In this document: piece after piece, positions 9,327 through 21,774 of the stretch
How the letters are laid out: each line of letters begins with the position of its first letter
How positions within the stretch are numbered: position 1 is the stretch's first letter
Origin: Cocos nucifera
Taxonomy: Eukaryota; Streptophyta; Magnoliopsida; Arecales; Arecaceae
Reading direction: 5' to 3'
Assembly: GCA_006176705.1 (NCBI GenBank)
Contig: QRFJ01000765.1
Coordinates: forward strand, 682,001-746,000
DNA length: 64,000 nucleotides
Translations under genes and position numbers: made by a program
The notes under the pieces: model-generated
Told to the model about the DNA's origin: nothing
The model's input: the letters and a program-made list of their open reading frames with translations, nothing else
The model's database searches: none

Positions 9327-10480
9327 TTTTCTATCTACAATCAATAAAGTATAGGTTAGCTTTTCTAACTTGGTATACCTAGATTTTATATCTCTCAAAA
9401 CCTGACTAATGTAGTAGATCAGCTTTTGAACTTTCATCTCCTCTCTGATTAGGATGGCTCCAATGATTGCAAGAGATACCACCAGGTACAAAAAACAACT
9501 CTTCGCTAAGCTCAAGCTTGGTAAGGAGAGGAGGTGAGCTGAGGTAGCTCTTTAATTCCTCGAAGGCTTGCTGACATTTTAGGATCCAGCAGAAATTCTT
9601 TGGTTGCTTGAGCACTTGAAAGAAGGGCATGCTGCATTCCACCGATCTCAAAATAAAATAATTTAAAGCCACGATCTTTTCCGTCAGGCACTGAACTTCT
9701 TTTATTATTCTTAGGGTAGTCATTTTCTGGATGGCTTGGATCTTCTTCAAATTTGCTTCGATGACGTGCCTAGATACCATGAATCCTAAGAACTTTCTTA
9801 AAGTCACTCTAAAAGTACATTTGGTTAGGTTTAGCTTCATTTTATATTTTTGAAGCATGTCGAATATCTCTTCTAGATCGGTATTATGATTTATTGAAGA
9901 TCGGCTCTTGATAAGTATGCCATCCATATAGACCTCCATATTGCGATCGATCTACTCCTTAAAGATCTTATTCACTAGGCGTTAGTTGGTTGCACTTACA
10001 TTCCTGAGTCCAAAGGATATGATTCTGTAATAATAAAGACTACAATTAGTAATAAAAGTAATTTTTCTCATTCTCAAGTATCATCTGGATTTGGTTATAA
10101 CCCTAGAAGGCATCCATGAAGGTGAGGAGATTGTGGCCCAAGGTTGTATCCACTAGCTGATCAATTCTAGGTAGGAGATACCGATCCTTTATGTAGGCCT
10201 TGTTTAGATCAGTGAAGTTTATGCACATCCTCCACTTGCCATTTCTCTTCTTGACAAGTACTATATTCTCAATCCAATCCTGATAGGATACCTCCCAAAT
10301 GAACCCAACTTTGAGGAGCTTGTCTACCTAGTCCGTGATGGCCTTCTGCTAATCTGGTGCAAAGCTGTGCTTCTTTTGCTTCATGGGTTGGTGCTTGTGA
10401 TCTACAGCTAGATGATGCTCCATAACTTCGGCATCAATACTAGGCATATCTGCAAGAACCCAGGCAAAGACGTTGACATT
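9327..10480 (-). pseudogene. Reverse transcriptase and RNase H remnant of C
   Basis: Read from 10480 downwards: a pre-RT segment (VFAWVLADMPSIDAE), the RT start (VLVKKRNGKWRMCINFTDLNKA), a YMDG in place of the catalytic YxDD (gag-pol consensus is YVDD), the thumb (KFLGFMVS, IEANLKKIQAI), and the connection/RNase H start ending RYTKLEKLTYTLLI. CACTA I interrupts it there, and the last residues of the open frame are transposon sequence. The frame shifts near 9940 and there are stops upstream. This is the gypsy type (RT before integrase), clearly inactive. Confidence 0.88.
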
Positions 10481-10868
10481 CCTCTACAGAAAAGCAACGA
10501 GCTACCTTCTGACTTCTTCCCCCAGGTTGGAGCTAATTTGAACTGTGGTCATCATTTCCATCATTTAAAGAAACTACAATAAGATCGTCGATTGGTTCCC
10601 CTCATTCTTCAGTCAGATCATCATAAACATCCAGTCCGTCCATCGAACAAAGTTTTGGTTGTTTTCCTCCTTAAAGAGCAGTTGTGTAATAATGATGCAC
10701 CAAAGCTTGGTCTCTCCTGACCTCTCCAACTCAGTATTCTGTTAGAAACTTCATCTTCAAGTAATATGTTGATACGACAACTCGGAGTGCATTCAACCTA
10801 GGTTGGCTAAGAATCATGTCGTAGAAAGAGTGAACCTTTTCCATCAGAAAATCAACCTAAGCTCTGGA

Positions 10869-11144
10869 TTATTTTAGGTGCCAACCTGCCATAACTGGTA
10901 AAATAATTATACCCTCAATCGGTACAGCATCACCGGTGAACCCTACTAATGGAGAACTTATTGGCCCCATGCGGCTATCAGGTATAGACATTTTAGAGAA
11001 AGTATCATAAAACAAGACATCAGTAGAGCTTTCATTATCAATCAAGATACGACATACATCATAATCGATAATATTTAAAGTAACTACAATCGTGTCATTA
11101 TATAAAAATTGAATCCCTTGTGCATCTTCGTTAATGAAAGCCAT
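10869..11144 (-). pseudogene. Aspartic protease remnant of C
   Basis: A 91-codon open piece. The active-site motif reads IDNESSTDVL where Tat-like proteases have VDNGSSADVL, so the Gly after Asp-Asn is lost. The flanking conserved parts PLVGFTGD and PIEGIIILPV are present. It belongs between gag and RT on the same strand, which is where it lies. Confidence 0.8.
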
Positions 11145-11154
11145 GAGTTCTTTA

Positions 11155-12728
11155 GTCTTCTACTTCTTTGCTAATCCTGCCAATCTGCTAGCCTCCCCCT
11201 ATCGGTGACCCCTAGTGATGGTGTTGATGATTCCAAGTGAGGACCGATCTCCTTGTGGCTCATCCCTATAAGGTGGTTCTGGTTGCGATAGGGCTCTTGA
11301 CCGATCTTTCCTTCTTTCGAGCTGACATTATAGGAATCGATCAAGTCGGCCTCATCTGATCAGCTCCTTGATCTAATCCTGGAGCTAGATGCATTCTTCA
11401 ATATCGTGATCATGGTCATGATGATACAAACAGTACTTGTTTGGATTGCACTTACTTAGATGAGATCGCATTTTTTTTATCTCAATAGTTGCTTCTTAAT
11501 TTTCATCAGCACTTGAGTTTTCAGAGCATTTAGGAGAGAATAGTTATGGAATCTTCTTGACGGAGGACTTTGCCGCATCCTTCGATCCGAGAGTTTGACC
11601 CTATCTACGTTCGGAAGGGGTTCTGGAATGCGGCCGAGCTTCTCTGTAGGTATAGGCTTGCTAGATTCTCCTACCTGCCGCTCTCTAGCAGCCTCATCAT
11701 CTAGAAACTTGAAGGCTTCCTTAGCTTGGGCATAGCCCTCAGCTCGAGCTAGCATGTTAGCGAAGTCTTGGGGATACTTTTCTCTAAGGAGAAAAGAAGA
11801 TCATTTTTCAGAAGGCCATCCTTCAGAGCATCCATGGTAATAGACTGGTACAAGTTGCGGACCTCCAGAGTAGCAATATTGATGCGGCTAACATAAGCTC
11901 GGATGGACTCTCCTTCTTTCTGCTTCATGTTGATGAAGGAGTCCGAGCCTCATCTATGACGTCAGTTGCTAATAAAGTAAGTCACAAATTGATGGCTCAA
12001 CTAATTAAAAGAGTAGGTAGTACTCAGTTTGAGATCTAAGTACCATTGTCTCGCTGCTTCCTTCAAGGTGGAGGGAAAAGCATGGCACAGAATGACATCC
12101 AGCATGTCATGGAGCAGCATCATAGTTTGAATGGCCTTGAGGTGGTCGATGGGATCCAAATTCTCATCATAACTCTCAATCTAGGAGAGTTTGAAGTTCA
12201 GCGGGATAGGCTTCTGCATGATCTAGATGGAGAATAGGGGTCGGTATAGATATCATCATTATGGATGGATGCAGTATAGCGGAGCTCTTCGATCTGTCGG
12301 TTCATCTCTTAAAGCTTTTGATCGAGGATATAATCTCGATCATGAATCTCAAAGGACAACTAGCTTGATGGAGCCAGAGACCTTCTGAGGGTAGAGTCAT
12401 GCTCGGAGTAGGAGCTTTTCACTCTCTATTTTCCCCTTCCAGAGTTTACTAGCTAACTTATCCAGGTGGGCCTTCCTTGTGCCGAATTCTAGTGCTCCAG
12501 CGATAGTCTTTTTGATGGTGCTGGAACCTGCTGCATGGCATGCACTACCTCAGTGAGGCCTCTCACCTGTTGTAACAGTAGATTGAACTACTCCATTCTC
12601 ACCACTGCTATCGATGGAGGAGGCTATGATGCAGGCAATGGGATTGGGATGGACTGATCCACTGGCTCTGGATTGGATCTGGTGGTAAAGGTGATGGATC
12701 GATGAGAAGGAGCCTTCCTAGATGGCAT
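11155..12728 (-). pseudogene. gag remnant of C
   Basis: A start codon lies at 12728 near the 5' LTR, as expected, but stops follow within 35 codons. The best piece (11755-11477) reads MLARAEGYAQAKEAFKF, matching the region after the capsid domain of Tat-like gag; upstream, EIRAYVSRINIATLEVRNL is visible in a broken frame. About 500 codons in total, in several frames. Confidence 0.7.
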
Positions 12729-12829
12729 CTTGCTAGGACATAAGAAAAATCAAAGAAAAAAGGAGTGGAAGAAGAGAAGAAGAAGAAGAACTCGATTGGA
12801 TGCTCCTTTTAGAATAAGGGCTCAGATGG

Positions 12830-12847
12830 CCCTTCCACTAGCGCCAA
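12830..12847 (-). other. Primer-binding site of C
   Basis: Minus-strand TTGGCGCTAGTGGAAGGG lies three bases inside the LTR end. The TGGCGC start fits plant gypsy primer sites. I cannot name the tRNA with confidence. Confidence 0.55.
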
Positions 12848-12850
12848 TCC

Positions 12851-12993
12851 TATTGGTGTAGAAAATAGTTGGCTGTCGGAGTTCGCTGGAGTTGGAGGAG
12901 ATGATCTCGCCAACGAGACCTGCAAGACAAAGTCCAAGCTTAAGATGGGTGGCTCTGGTGAGGACCCTCCAACAATCAAGTTAGCTTTCTGAC
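12851..12993 (-). repeat. 5' LTR of C, inner piece
   Basis: Begins TATTGGTG on the plus strand and matches the start of the solo LTR at 38060. It breaks off where element B starts and resumes at 21775. Confidence 0.8.
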
Positions 12994-14762
12994 TGATAAA
13001 TATCATAAATTTACTAATAAAAATATTAATTTATTAATTAATTTATATTAATATTTTAAAAAATAATAATAAAATAAATAATAAAAATAATAAAAATAAT
13101 AAAAATAAAAATAATAATCATAAATAAATAATAAAAAAAATAAATTAAAAAATAAAATATTAAAAATATAAATAATATTTAAAAATTAATAATAATAATA
13201 ATAAATAAGTTTATCAATAAAAAGAGCTTATTTTTTTTGTCATAATGAATAAATTTGGAGTGAATCAAAGTTAAAATGGATCCAATATAAATTTTTAAAG
13301 AAATAAAAGAAAAAAATTATAAATAAAATTAATCGGCTTAGTCAGCACACTCAGCCAAGCCATAGAAGCTGGTGCATCCCAGCTAGCTGGTGCGCCAATC
13401 AATCGGCCCAGTAGCGACGGCAACCTGCCAGCCCAACAGCCCACCAAACCAAGCTCGTCGGTGCACAGTGAACCAATGGCCGGTCCACGAAATCGGCCAT
13501 AGACCGCAGCTCAGTAGAAAGCAGCCAATTGTAGGCCGTCGCATGGCAGACTAAGAGTGCTAAAGGATCTATAGGAAATATATCACAACGTACAAGGGCA
13601 GTTTCATAATTTCACAAGCTAAGGTCGGCGTTGATTGGTTGTGGCTTACGGTGCACTCGATCCAAGCGGTCCACATGAGCAGTAATTGTGCGATCGTGCA
13701 GCTCAGGTGGTTTGTGGTCCAGATCCAACAGCCAGGATAGTTTCTAGTTTTGATTTGGTTTTCAGCTTCTCTCAGATCGCAATCAAATGGCTCTGAGTGC
13801 TCTAGATCGATCAGATGGCTGCGCTCGCTTTCGATTTTGATCAGACGGATGGGGCAGTTTCTGACTCTGATTCAATCCCTGATTTCACTCAGATCACCAT
13901 CAGACGGCCGCAGGCACGTTCTAGGTGCGATCCAACTACTGAAGATAATTTCGATGGTGATTAAGGCATCCAAAGCATGATCAGTGACCCGATTTCTTCC
14001 ATTAGAGCTCAATCCAACGGCTAGAACTTAATCCGACTCGATCTAGGCTTATGCACATCTATTTTTGGCATTTTTTGGACCATTGGATTCGTATTGAACA
14101 GCCAGACTTCATCAGATTCATCAAGAAGCTGTTTTAATTTGAATTTTACTTAGATTTCTTCATATTTTGATGATTAAAATGGCCTTTAGTCCCACATTAC
14201 CTGCAAAGAAATTCTCCAATCTTTCAGTACCTATTTAAAGGACCTCAAGCCTCCAACAATTAATAGATCTGATCCACGAGAAGCCATGGTAAAGGGTGGG
14301 AGTCAGGCTTTGGCTAAAGATTGCTTCGAGGTAGAAGGTGCCGAGAATCTGAAGATTAAGAGTTCTTTTTATTTTTTTCTTTTCTTTTTAATTATTGTAT
14401 TTGAATTCTGAGTTTTAATATAAAATTTAGTTTATTGCTTTCTTAATTTCTATTCTTTAATTTTTGCTTCTTTTATTTTAATTACTTTTTAATTTCTTGC
14501 AAATAGATGCTAAGATCTAACTAGTAGATCTTAGTACCAAAGTTTATTTTTTTTATATTATTTAATTTTTATAATTTTATTTTTTAACTAAAATTTTAAT
14601 TCTAAATTATTTTTTATAAAAAATTAAAAATTTTAAAATAAAATTACTGTCTTCCTATGGATTTGATCCGACTTGCAACTATCTACGTGATTTAATTATT
14701 TTAAAAGAAGTCGGACTAAACTAATAATTATGATATTTTAATGATGGTGTCATGATCTATCA
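12994..14762 (+). repeat. 5' LTR of element B
   Basis: Starts TGATAAATATC and ends GATCTATCA. It contains a TATA-like CTATTTAAAGG (14231-14241) and ATCAGACGG-type motifs upstream of it (13810-13818, 13840-13848, 13899-13907), the same layout as A. Confidence 0.88.
14231..14241 (+). promoter_or_regulatory. TATA-like box in the 5' LTR of B
   Basis: CTATTTAAAGG, equivalent in position to CTATAAAAAGG of A. Confidence 0.5.
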
Positions 14763-14768
14763 AGTTTT

Positions 14769-14786
14769 TGGCACCGTTGCCAGGCA
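14769..14786 (+). other. Primer-binding site of B
   Basis: TGGCACCGTTGCCAGGCA lies six bases after the LTR. It is the tRNA-Asp-type site with three mismatches. Confidence 0.8.
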
Positions 14787-15928
14787 AGCATAAAAAAATA
14801 AAATTTTTGATTTTTTTTATTTTTTTATTACTATTTTCTAACTTTTTTTATTTATTTTATAGATATAAAAGAAAAAAAAGAAATACAAAAAGATTAGGGC
14901 AAGGAGGAAACTTCTAATCTTATTTGGTGAGATCAATCCTAAATCATAAGTTTTTTTATTTATTTTATTTTTAAATTTATTAAAAATTATCTACTTAAAT
15001 CTAATTAAAAGTCTCATGATAAGATTAGAAATCCTAACTGCTTAGAGCATGCATTACATTAGTTTTATTTTTATTTTTATTTTTTTTGATGATTACTGGA
15101 GGCAAGGTAAGCTTCTAAAATTTAATTAATTATATGCATCTAGTTTTAATTGCATAGAACCTCTTGATTGAATTTTTCTTTTGTGCATGTTCATATTAAA
15201 TCAAATTAAGGGTGCAACTCAATTAAACAAAATAAGATGGAGATTTGATCACCCTTCTTTGACCCACAAACAATCAATCAACATCCATCATTGACCTAAG
15301 CCTCTAAATTAAAATTAATTAGACGTTAGCCCTAGGAACTCGAGCTTAATAGGACAAGAAATCCTAAAAGTTGGACCGAGTTAGGATTAGTCAATTTAAC
15401 TGGTGTCTAGGCAAGTGGTTCAGGGATGACTGGGCTCGAACAAAGGTGGTTACTTAATTGATTCTATTAGCTTACCTGATCAAGCATAATTGGTGTCTAA
15501 GGCAAGCAACGGAGGGACCCCCATTAACCTTACACTTACCTAGCCAGTTGATTAGATGATTCTCTACTTAGAGGGCTTGAAGATGATCTTGACAGTTAGA
15601 AGCTGTCTAGATCTAGGACAATCCTTAGTCAAAATTGCTTATTTAAACTATTTGCTAATTAACATTAAACATAAATATAATTAATTCTTCTTTATCATCT
15701 CTAGATTCAGGACTCTTTAGGAATTTTTCTTAGAACTCTCTTCTTTCTCTTCTCTTTTCTTCTCTCTAAAAAAAATATAAAAGAATAATAAAAAATATTT
15801 ATAAAAAAAATATTAACATTAAATTAGGATTGCATTAGTACATTCATGGTAGAAGATCGCTATTACCTGACCTAGTTAAACTAAATACCAAAATTGAATG
15901 ACTGATTCATATAAAACCTGAAAATCAA
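14787..15928 (+). other. 5' leader of element B
   Basis: No gene. The stretch 15180-15660 is well conserved with the leader of A. It contains two GGTGTCTA(A)GGCAAG cores (15402 and 15492) and the ordered module at 15470-15552. Confidence 0.65.
15470..15552 (+). other. Conserved leader module (B copy)
   Basis: Order of blocks: GCTTACCTGAT, TGGTGTCTAAGGCAAGC, GGAGGGACCCCC, ACTTACCTAGCC, TTGAT. The same order occurs in A (5181-5260, minus) and in copia E (63561-63641). Confidence 0.55.
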
Positions 15929-18799
15929 ATGGCTGAAAATAATAGAAAACCACCTAGGTAGATGAAGGAATACTTTATTTCTTCTACTTATAACCCATCG
16001 ACTTGCATCCAATTACCAGATATCCCTGCTAGCCATTATGAAATCAAGTCGACCACAATCTAGATGCTCCCATTTTTCTATAGGAACACTAATGAAGGTC
16101 CTTACAAGCATCTAAATGAATTCTTAGAAATTTGTTCTATGGTAAAAATCCAAAATTTTTCAGATAACGCCCTTAGACTGACCTTGTTTCCTTTGTCATT
16201 AAAAGATAAAGCCAAGTATTGGCTTGGCACAATAGAAAAATTAATTCAAACATGGGTAGAGATGCAACATGAATTTCTTAAGAAATTTTATCTCATAGGT
16301 CAAACCAACACTATGAGGCGAGCTATCACTGGATTTGCTCAGCTTCCAGGAGAACAAATTCACGAATCATGGAAAAGACTTAAGAAACTTCATAGAAAAT
16401 GTCCACACCATATTCTATCTAAGTGGCAAATTATTCAAGCTTTTTATGAAGATTTAGGAGAATAATACAGACAAATGGTAGATGCATCCTATGGAGGTGC
16501 ATTTATGAGTAAAAATAAGGATAAAGCTTATACCTTGTTTGAAATCATAAGTGAAAATTCAATTAATCATGCTTCATTATCCTCTTATGAAAGATCACTT
16601 TCTCATAAAAATCGGACAGGAATGTATGAGATCAAAATTCCAGAATCTAATTCTAAGGCAGACTTGAACATAATAGCACAAAAATTAGATAAAGCCTATC
16701 TTCTTGTCCAAAAATTAGATCAATTCTTAAACCTAGGTCAATAATCTTCTGCACAATACACACCACCTTTCAATTATCAGAAGATTTATTCTATTTGTGC
16801 TAGCCCAACCCATAGTGTGAGTGAATGTCCAACGGCTATACAATTTCCATCTTTCATCTAAGAGCAAGTTCAAGCTGTTCAAGATTACTCTAAATCGGTC
16901 AATGACCCATTTTCAAATACATATAACCCAGGCTGAAAAAATCATCCTAATTTTTCTTGGAAACCACAATAGACTCAGGCTTAGATCCAAACTCCGTTAG
17001 TGCAAAATTATCAGAATAGACCCCAATACCAGATTTATGCCTATAATAGAGGTCAGCCTTTCTAGCCACCACATTATAATCAGCCGTCATACCTACCTCA
17101 ATAAATTAATCTAGCCAACTATCAATTTAACCAGCTACAATAATTAATCCTATCTCAATAATAATCAATTCTAAATCAACAACAATCTATCGCTAAGCTA
17201 GAAACTCAAATAGGATAATTAGCTGAGTCTAGTATGAGGAGAGAACTAGGTCAGTTACCAAGCCAACTGATTGTCAATCCTTAAAATAATCCATCCAATG
17301 TCCATCAACCACCTGGATTTAGTCATCAACCTATCATTCTACCTAAGAATCCTCAACTAGAGAATGCCAAAGCGATTTCTGAACTTCGAAGTGGTAGGAT
17401 TCTTATGGACCCATACCAGGACCAGATGGTAAAGGCTAGTACTGATGCTAGCTAAGAAAAAAATTTAGAAGAAAAGGTTAGTACTAAAGCTAACCATATA
17501 AAAGAACATAAGCCTAGAACTAGTACTGATACTGATTCTAATGAGATCAATAAAGAAAAGAGGAGAATAGATGAGTTACCTAAGATATATAAACCCAAAG
17601 TCCCATTTCCTCAAGCATTAGAAGCAGGCTCTTCTTGTAAAAAGCAAGAAACATGTAACGAGGAGTTAATAGAATTATTTAAATAAGTACATATTAATTT
17701 ACCGCTCTACGATGCAATTCAGCATGTCCTGGCTTATGCCAAATTTTTTAAAGAACTTTGTACTCAAAAGCGTGAGCCACGAACTAAAAGAATTATATTG
17801 TCTGAGGATGTAAGTGCAGTCTTGTTAGACCCATTGCCTCAGAAAATAAAAGATCCTGGTGCTCCATTAATTTCATGTGTCAAAAGAGGCATAACCTTTA
17901 ACTGAGCATTATTAGACTTAGGAGCTAGTGTGAACCTACTTCCAACCTCAGTTTATAAAAAATTTAGGGTAGGAGAACTTAAACCAACATCGGTTATTTT
18001 GCAACTAGCCGATAGATCTATAAAAACACCATGTGGTTTAATTGAGAATGTTTTAGTTAGAGTAGATAAATATTATTTTCCAGCAGACTTCCTCGTACTT
18101 AATATGGAACCATCCTAAGAGCTGAATCAAAATCCCATAATTCTAGATCATCCATTTCTAGCCACTACTAATGCCAACATCAATTGTAAGATAGGAGCCA
18201 TGGATATTTCTTTTAAGGATCAAAAGGTAAGAATAAATATTTTTAATACCTCCAAGCGCACTCAAGAGGAGGAAGACTGCTTTATAATTGATCAGATAGA
18301 TGAGATAGTTGAATCTGATTCCTCTTTAGATTTACTCAAGAATGACCTTCTAAAGAAATTTGTCAAAGAAATTCTAGACCAGGAGGTGAATGCCCTGTTC
18401 GATTCACCTCACCCATCACATTCATTACCTTGGTCAATGAAAATTGATCCCTTACCTGAGAAAAAAATTAAACCATTACATCCTTCAATTCAGGTTTCAC
18501 CACAACTTGAACTAAAATCTTTGCTTGAATCGCATAAGTATGTATTTTTAGGATCAGAGAAAATCCTTCCAGTACCCATTTCATTAAATTTGACTCCTAA
18601 ACCACAAACTCAATTCACAAGTATTCTAGAAGAATAAATAGAAAAAATTCTTAATAAACAAGGGTCTGAGAATGGAGTCATAAATTATATTCCCATAATT
18701 AATAATGAATATATCAATAAAGGGATCATAAACTATCTTCCTGAGATTGGCAATCTAAAATCATTAAAATTTATCAATCCAGTATTTAATACAAGATAG
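15929..18799 (+). pseudogene. gag-protease pseudogene of element B
   Basis: Starts ATGGCTGAAAAT. The N-terminal part reads YFISSTYNPS. The capsid domain at 16064-16465 has PYKHLNEFLEICSMVKIQNF and LKDKAKYWL, typical of Athila-like gag. The ASPTHSVSE and NFSW motifs follow near 16800-16960, then a Gln-rich segment. The protease lies near 17900-18118 with active site LDLGASVNLLP. Then come a linker (ESHKYVFLGSEKILPV) that in full elements leads into reverse transcriptase, and a tail with NGVINY and KGIINY repeats ending at a stop. At least a dozen in-frame stops, many of them CAA/CAG to TAA/TAG, kill it. In B the tail follows the linker directly, so the reverse transcriptase was absent in the family, not lost here by decay. 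Confidence 0.85.
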
Positions 18800-19910
18800 A
18801 TAAACAATACTATGTCTGGCTGAAGACAGTAAATTTAGCATTTATTAGGAGGCAATCCAACATTTCTTGCATCTAATTTATTTATTTTCTTTTTAGAATA
18901 AGTGGCTAGGCTGGAGAAGAATCAAAGCTTCATGGATAAATAATAAAAATTTTTATTGCACCCTTCCATTTTTTCTTCTTTATTAAGGATAATGTTGATT
19001 AAGTTGGAGGATAGAAAAAATTAAAATTAAAAATATATATATATTTAAAAAATAATATAAAATCTTTAAAATTTAAAAAATTTTAAAAAATCTTTAAAAT
19101 TTTAAAATTAACAAAAAAATATTTGAATAAACTATGTTTTAGAAAAAAAATTTTGAGCAAAATAGACTAGAAAAAGTAATAAAGTTATAAAGTATTTGCT
19201 AATGACTGTAGCAAGTCAAGAAATAAATTAATTGGTTAGACTTTTAGTAGCCTATTTGGGTCATTGAAAGGCTATCGGCACTTCAAATTGCACATGTACA
19301 CTAATGAGGTAAAGTAAGTATTGATTATAAGGCCAACTGAGGATTCAATTATCATTAAAAAATTGGGAATTACTATATACCCTAATTAAAGAAATTTGAA
19401 TTTAAGAAAAGAGCTATCTACTCAAAATAAAAAATATAAAAGATAGAGTATATGTAGATTGCCCTAAACTTAGTAACTGGGTCCTACACCTAAGTCAAGT
19501 GTAGAGATTCACCTCAAATGATGGAGAAAAGGCCAGGATGCTCAGTACATTAAAAAAAATGAGAAAAAGGCAATGTGAAAGCTATCTTAATTCATGCATT
19601 TACTTTGGGGGTGTATAGAAAATTAACCAAAATAAGTGATAATAGAAGATACATTTATTCTTTAAATTAACACCCAAATACTAAGTTAGACTTCACAAAC
19701 ACAAGTACTATAGATCTTTAGATGAATTCTAAAAAGATTTCTGATTATACTGATCACGAAATTTATTTCTGAAACTCAATACTTAGTTAGTAATATTATC
19801 TAAACTTTTGAACTTTAATCCTAAAGCTACTTTTGTGAAAGAGGATCTTAATAAAATATGGTGATTAATCAAAGACTAGCTTTACATTGTTAAGGGACTA
19901 GCAATAAGTA
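18800..19910 (+). other. 3' untranslated region of element B
   Basis: No open frame. It starts with a stretch shared with A just past gag (GGTTG/GGCAATCC-type) and runs to the polypurine tract. Confidence 0.6.
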
Positions 19911-19922
19911 AGTTGGGGGATG
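19911..19922 (+). other. Polypurine tract of B
   Basis: AGTTGGGGGATG directly before the LTR start TGATAAG. Confidence 0.85.
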
Positions 19923-21774
19923 TGATAAGTATCACAAATTTGCTAATAAAAGTATCAATTTATTAATTAATTTATATAAATATTTTAAAAAATAATAAAT
20001 AATAAATAATAAAATAATAATATAAAAATAAAAATTAATAAAAATAAAAATAATAAGCATAAATAAATAATAATAAAAATAAATTAAAAAAATAATAAAA
20101 TATTTAAAATAAAAATAAATATTATAAAATAATAAAAATAATAAAAAATAAGTTTATCAATAAAAAAATTTATTTTTTTGATCATAATAAAATAAATTTT
20201 AAGCGAATCGGAGTTAAAATGGATCCAATATGAATTTTTAAAGAAATAAAAAAATTATAAATAAAATTAATCATCTCAACGGCTTAGCCAGTGTGTCCAA
20301 CTCAGCCATAGAAGTCGGCGCATCCCAACCAGCTAGTGGCCAACTAGCTAGCCCAGCAGAGACGTCGACCTGCCAGCCACAGTCCAACAGCCCACCAAAT
20401 CAGGCCCATCGGTGCATAGTGAACCAACGGCCGGTCCACTAAATCGGCCATAGACCACTAGCTTAGTAGAAAGTGGCCAATCATAGGCCATCGCATGGCA
20501 GACCAAGATCACTAAAGGGTCTACAGGAAATATATCGTGGCATATAGGGGCAGTTTTGTAATTTCATAAGCTAAGGTCGGTGCTGATTAGTTATGATTTA
20601 TGGTGCACTCGATCCAGGCGGTCCACATGAATAGTAATTGTATGATCGTGCGGCTCAGGTGGTTTGCGGTCTAGATCCAATGGCCAGAATAGTTTCTAGT
20701 TTTGATTTGGTTTTTAGCTTCTCCCAAATTGTGATCGAATGGCTCTGAGCACTCTAGATCATGATCAGATGGCTGCGCTCGCTCACGATTTTGATCAGAC
20801 AGATGGGGCAATTTCTGACTTTGATTCAATCCCTAATTTCACCTGGATCACCATCGAACAACCACGCGTGCATTCTAGGCATGATCTAATGGTTGAATAT
20901 GATTCCGATGGTGACTAAGGCATCCAGAGCATGATCAATGACCCGATTTCCTCCATCAAAGCTTGATCCAATGGCCAGAACTTAGTTCGACTCGATCTGG
21001 GCTTATGCACATCTATTTTTGGCATTTTTTGGACTGTTGGATTTATATTGAATGGCCAGACTTTACTAGATTTGTCTAAAAGCTATTTTAATCCAAATTT
21101 TACTTAAATTTCTTCATATTTTGATGATTAAAATGGCCTTTGGTCCCACGTTGCCTGTAAAGAAATTCTCCAGCCCTCCAATATCTATTTAAAAGACCTC
21201 AGGCCTCCAGAAATCAATAGATCTGATCTAGAAGAAGCCACGATAAAAGGTGGAAGTCAGACTTTGGCTAAAGATTGCTTCGAGGCAGACGGTACCAAGA
21301 AGAAGAGCTAGACTTCTACATCATCTCCATGGCATTGCTGATCTGAAGATTAAGAATTTATTTATTTATTTATTTATTTATTTTAATTATTATATTTAAA
21401 TTTTGAGTTTTAATATAAAATTTAGTTTATTGCTCTTTTAATTTTTGTTCTTTAATTTCTGCTCTTTTAATTCTACTTCTTTTATTTTAATTACTCTTTA
21501 ATTTCTTGCAAGTAGATGCTAAGAACTAACTAGTAGATCTTAGTACCAAAGTTTAATTTTTTTATACTATTTAATTTTTATAATTATATTTTTTGACTTA
21601 AATTTTAATTTTAAATTTTTTTCATATAAAAAAATTAAAAATTTTAAAATAAAATTACTGCCTTCCTATGGATACGATCCGACTTGCTACTATCTATATG
21701 CTTTTAATTATTTTAAAAAAAGTTGGACTAAAATGATAATTATGATATTTTAACGATGGTATCACGATCTATCA
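19923..21774 (+). repeat. 3' LTR of element B
   Basis: Starts TGATAAGTATC and ends GATCTATCA. Aligns with 12994-14762 over its whole length with many substitutions, plus an extra AAGAGCTAGACTTC-type stretch near 21300 absent from the 5' LTR. Confidence 0.88.

Larger units (their letters stand above)
12994..21774 (+). mobile_element. Element B: non-autonomous Athila/Tat-like LTR retrotransposon
   Basis: LTRs at 12994-14762 and 19923-21774 flank a 5.2-kb interior with primer site, gag, protease and polypurine tract but no reverse transcriptase, RNase H or integrase. It belongs to the same family as A by LTR ends, leader, gag and C-terminal tail. The LTRs are well diverged (10 differences in one 60-base sample), so B is much older than A. 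The flanks CTGAC (12989-12993) and CTAGC (21775-21779) look like a decayed target duplication: the uninterrupted site in the solo LTR near 38205 reads TTCTAGC. B inserted into the LTR of C. Confidence 0.88.
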
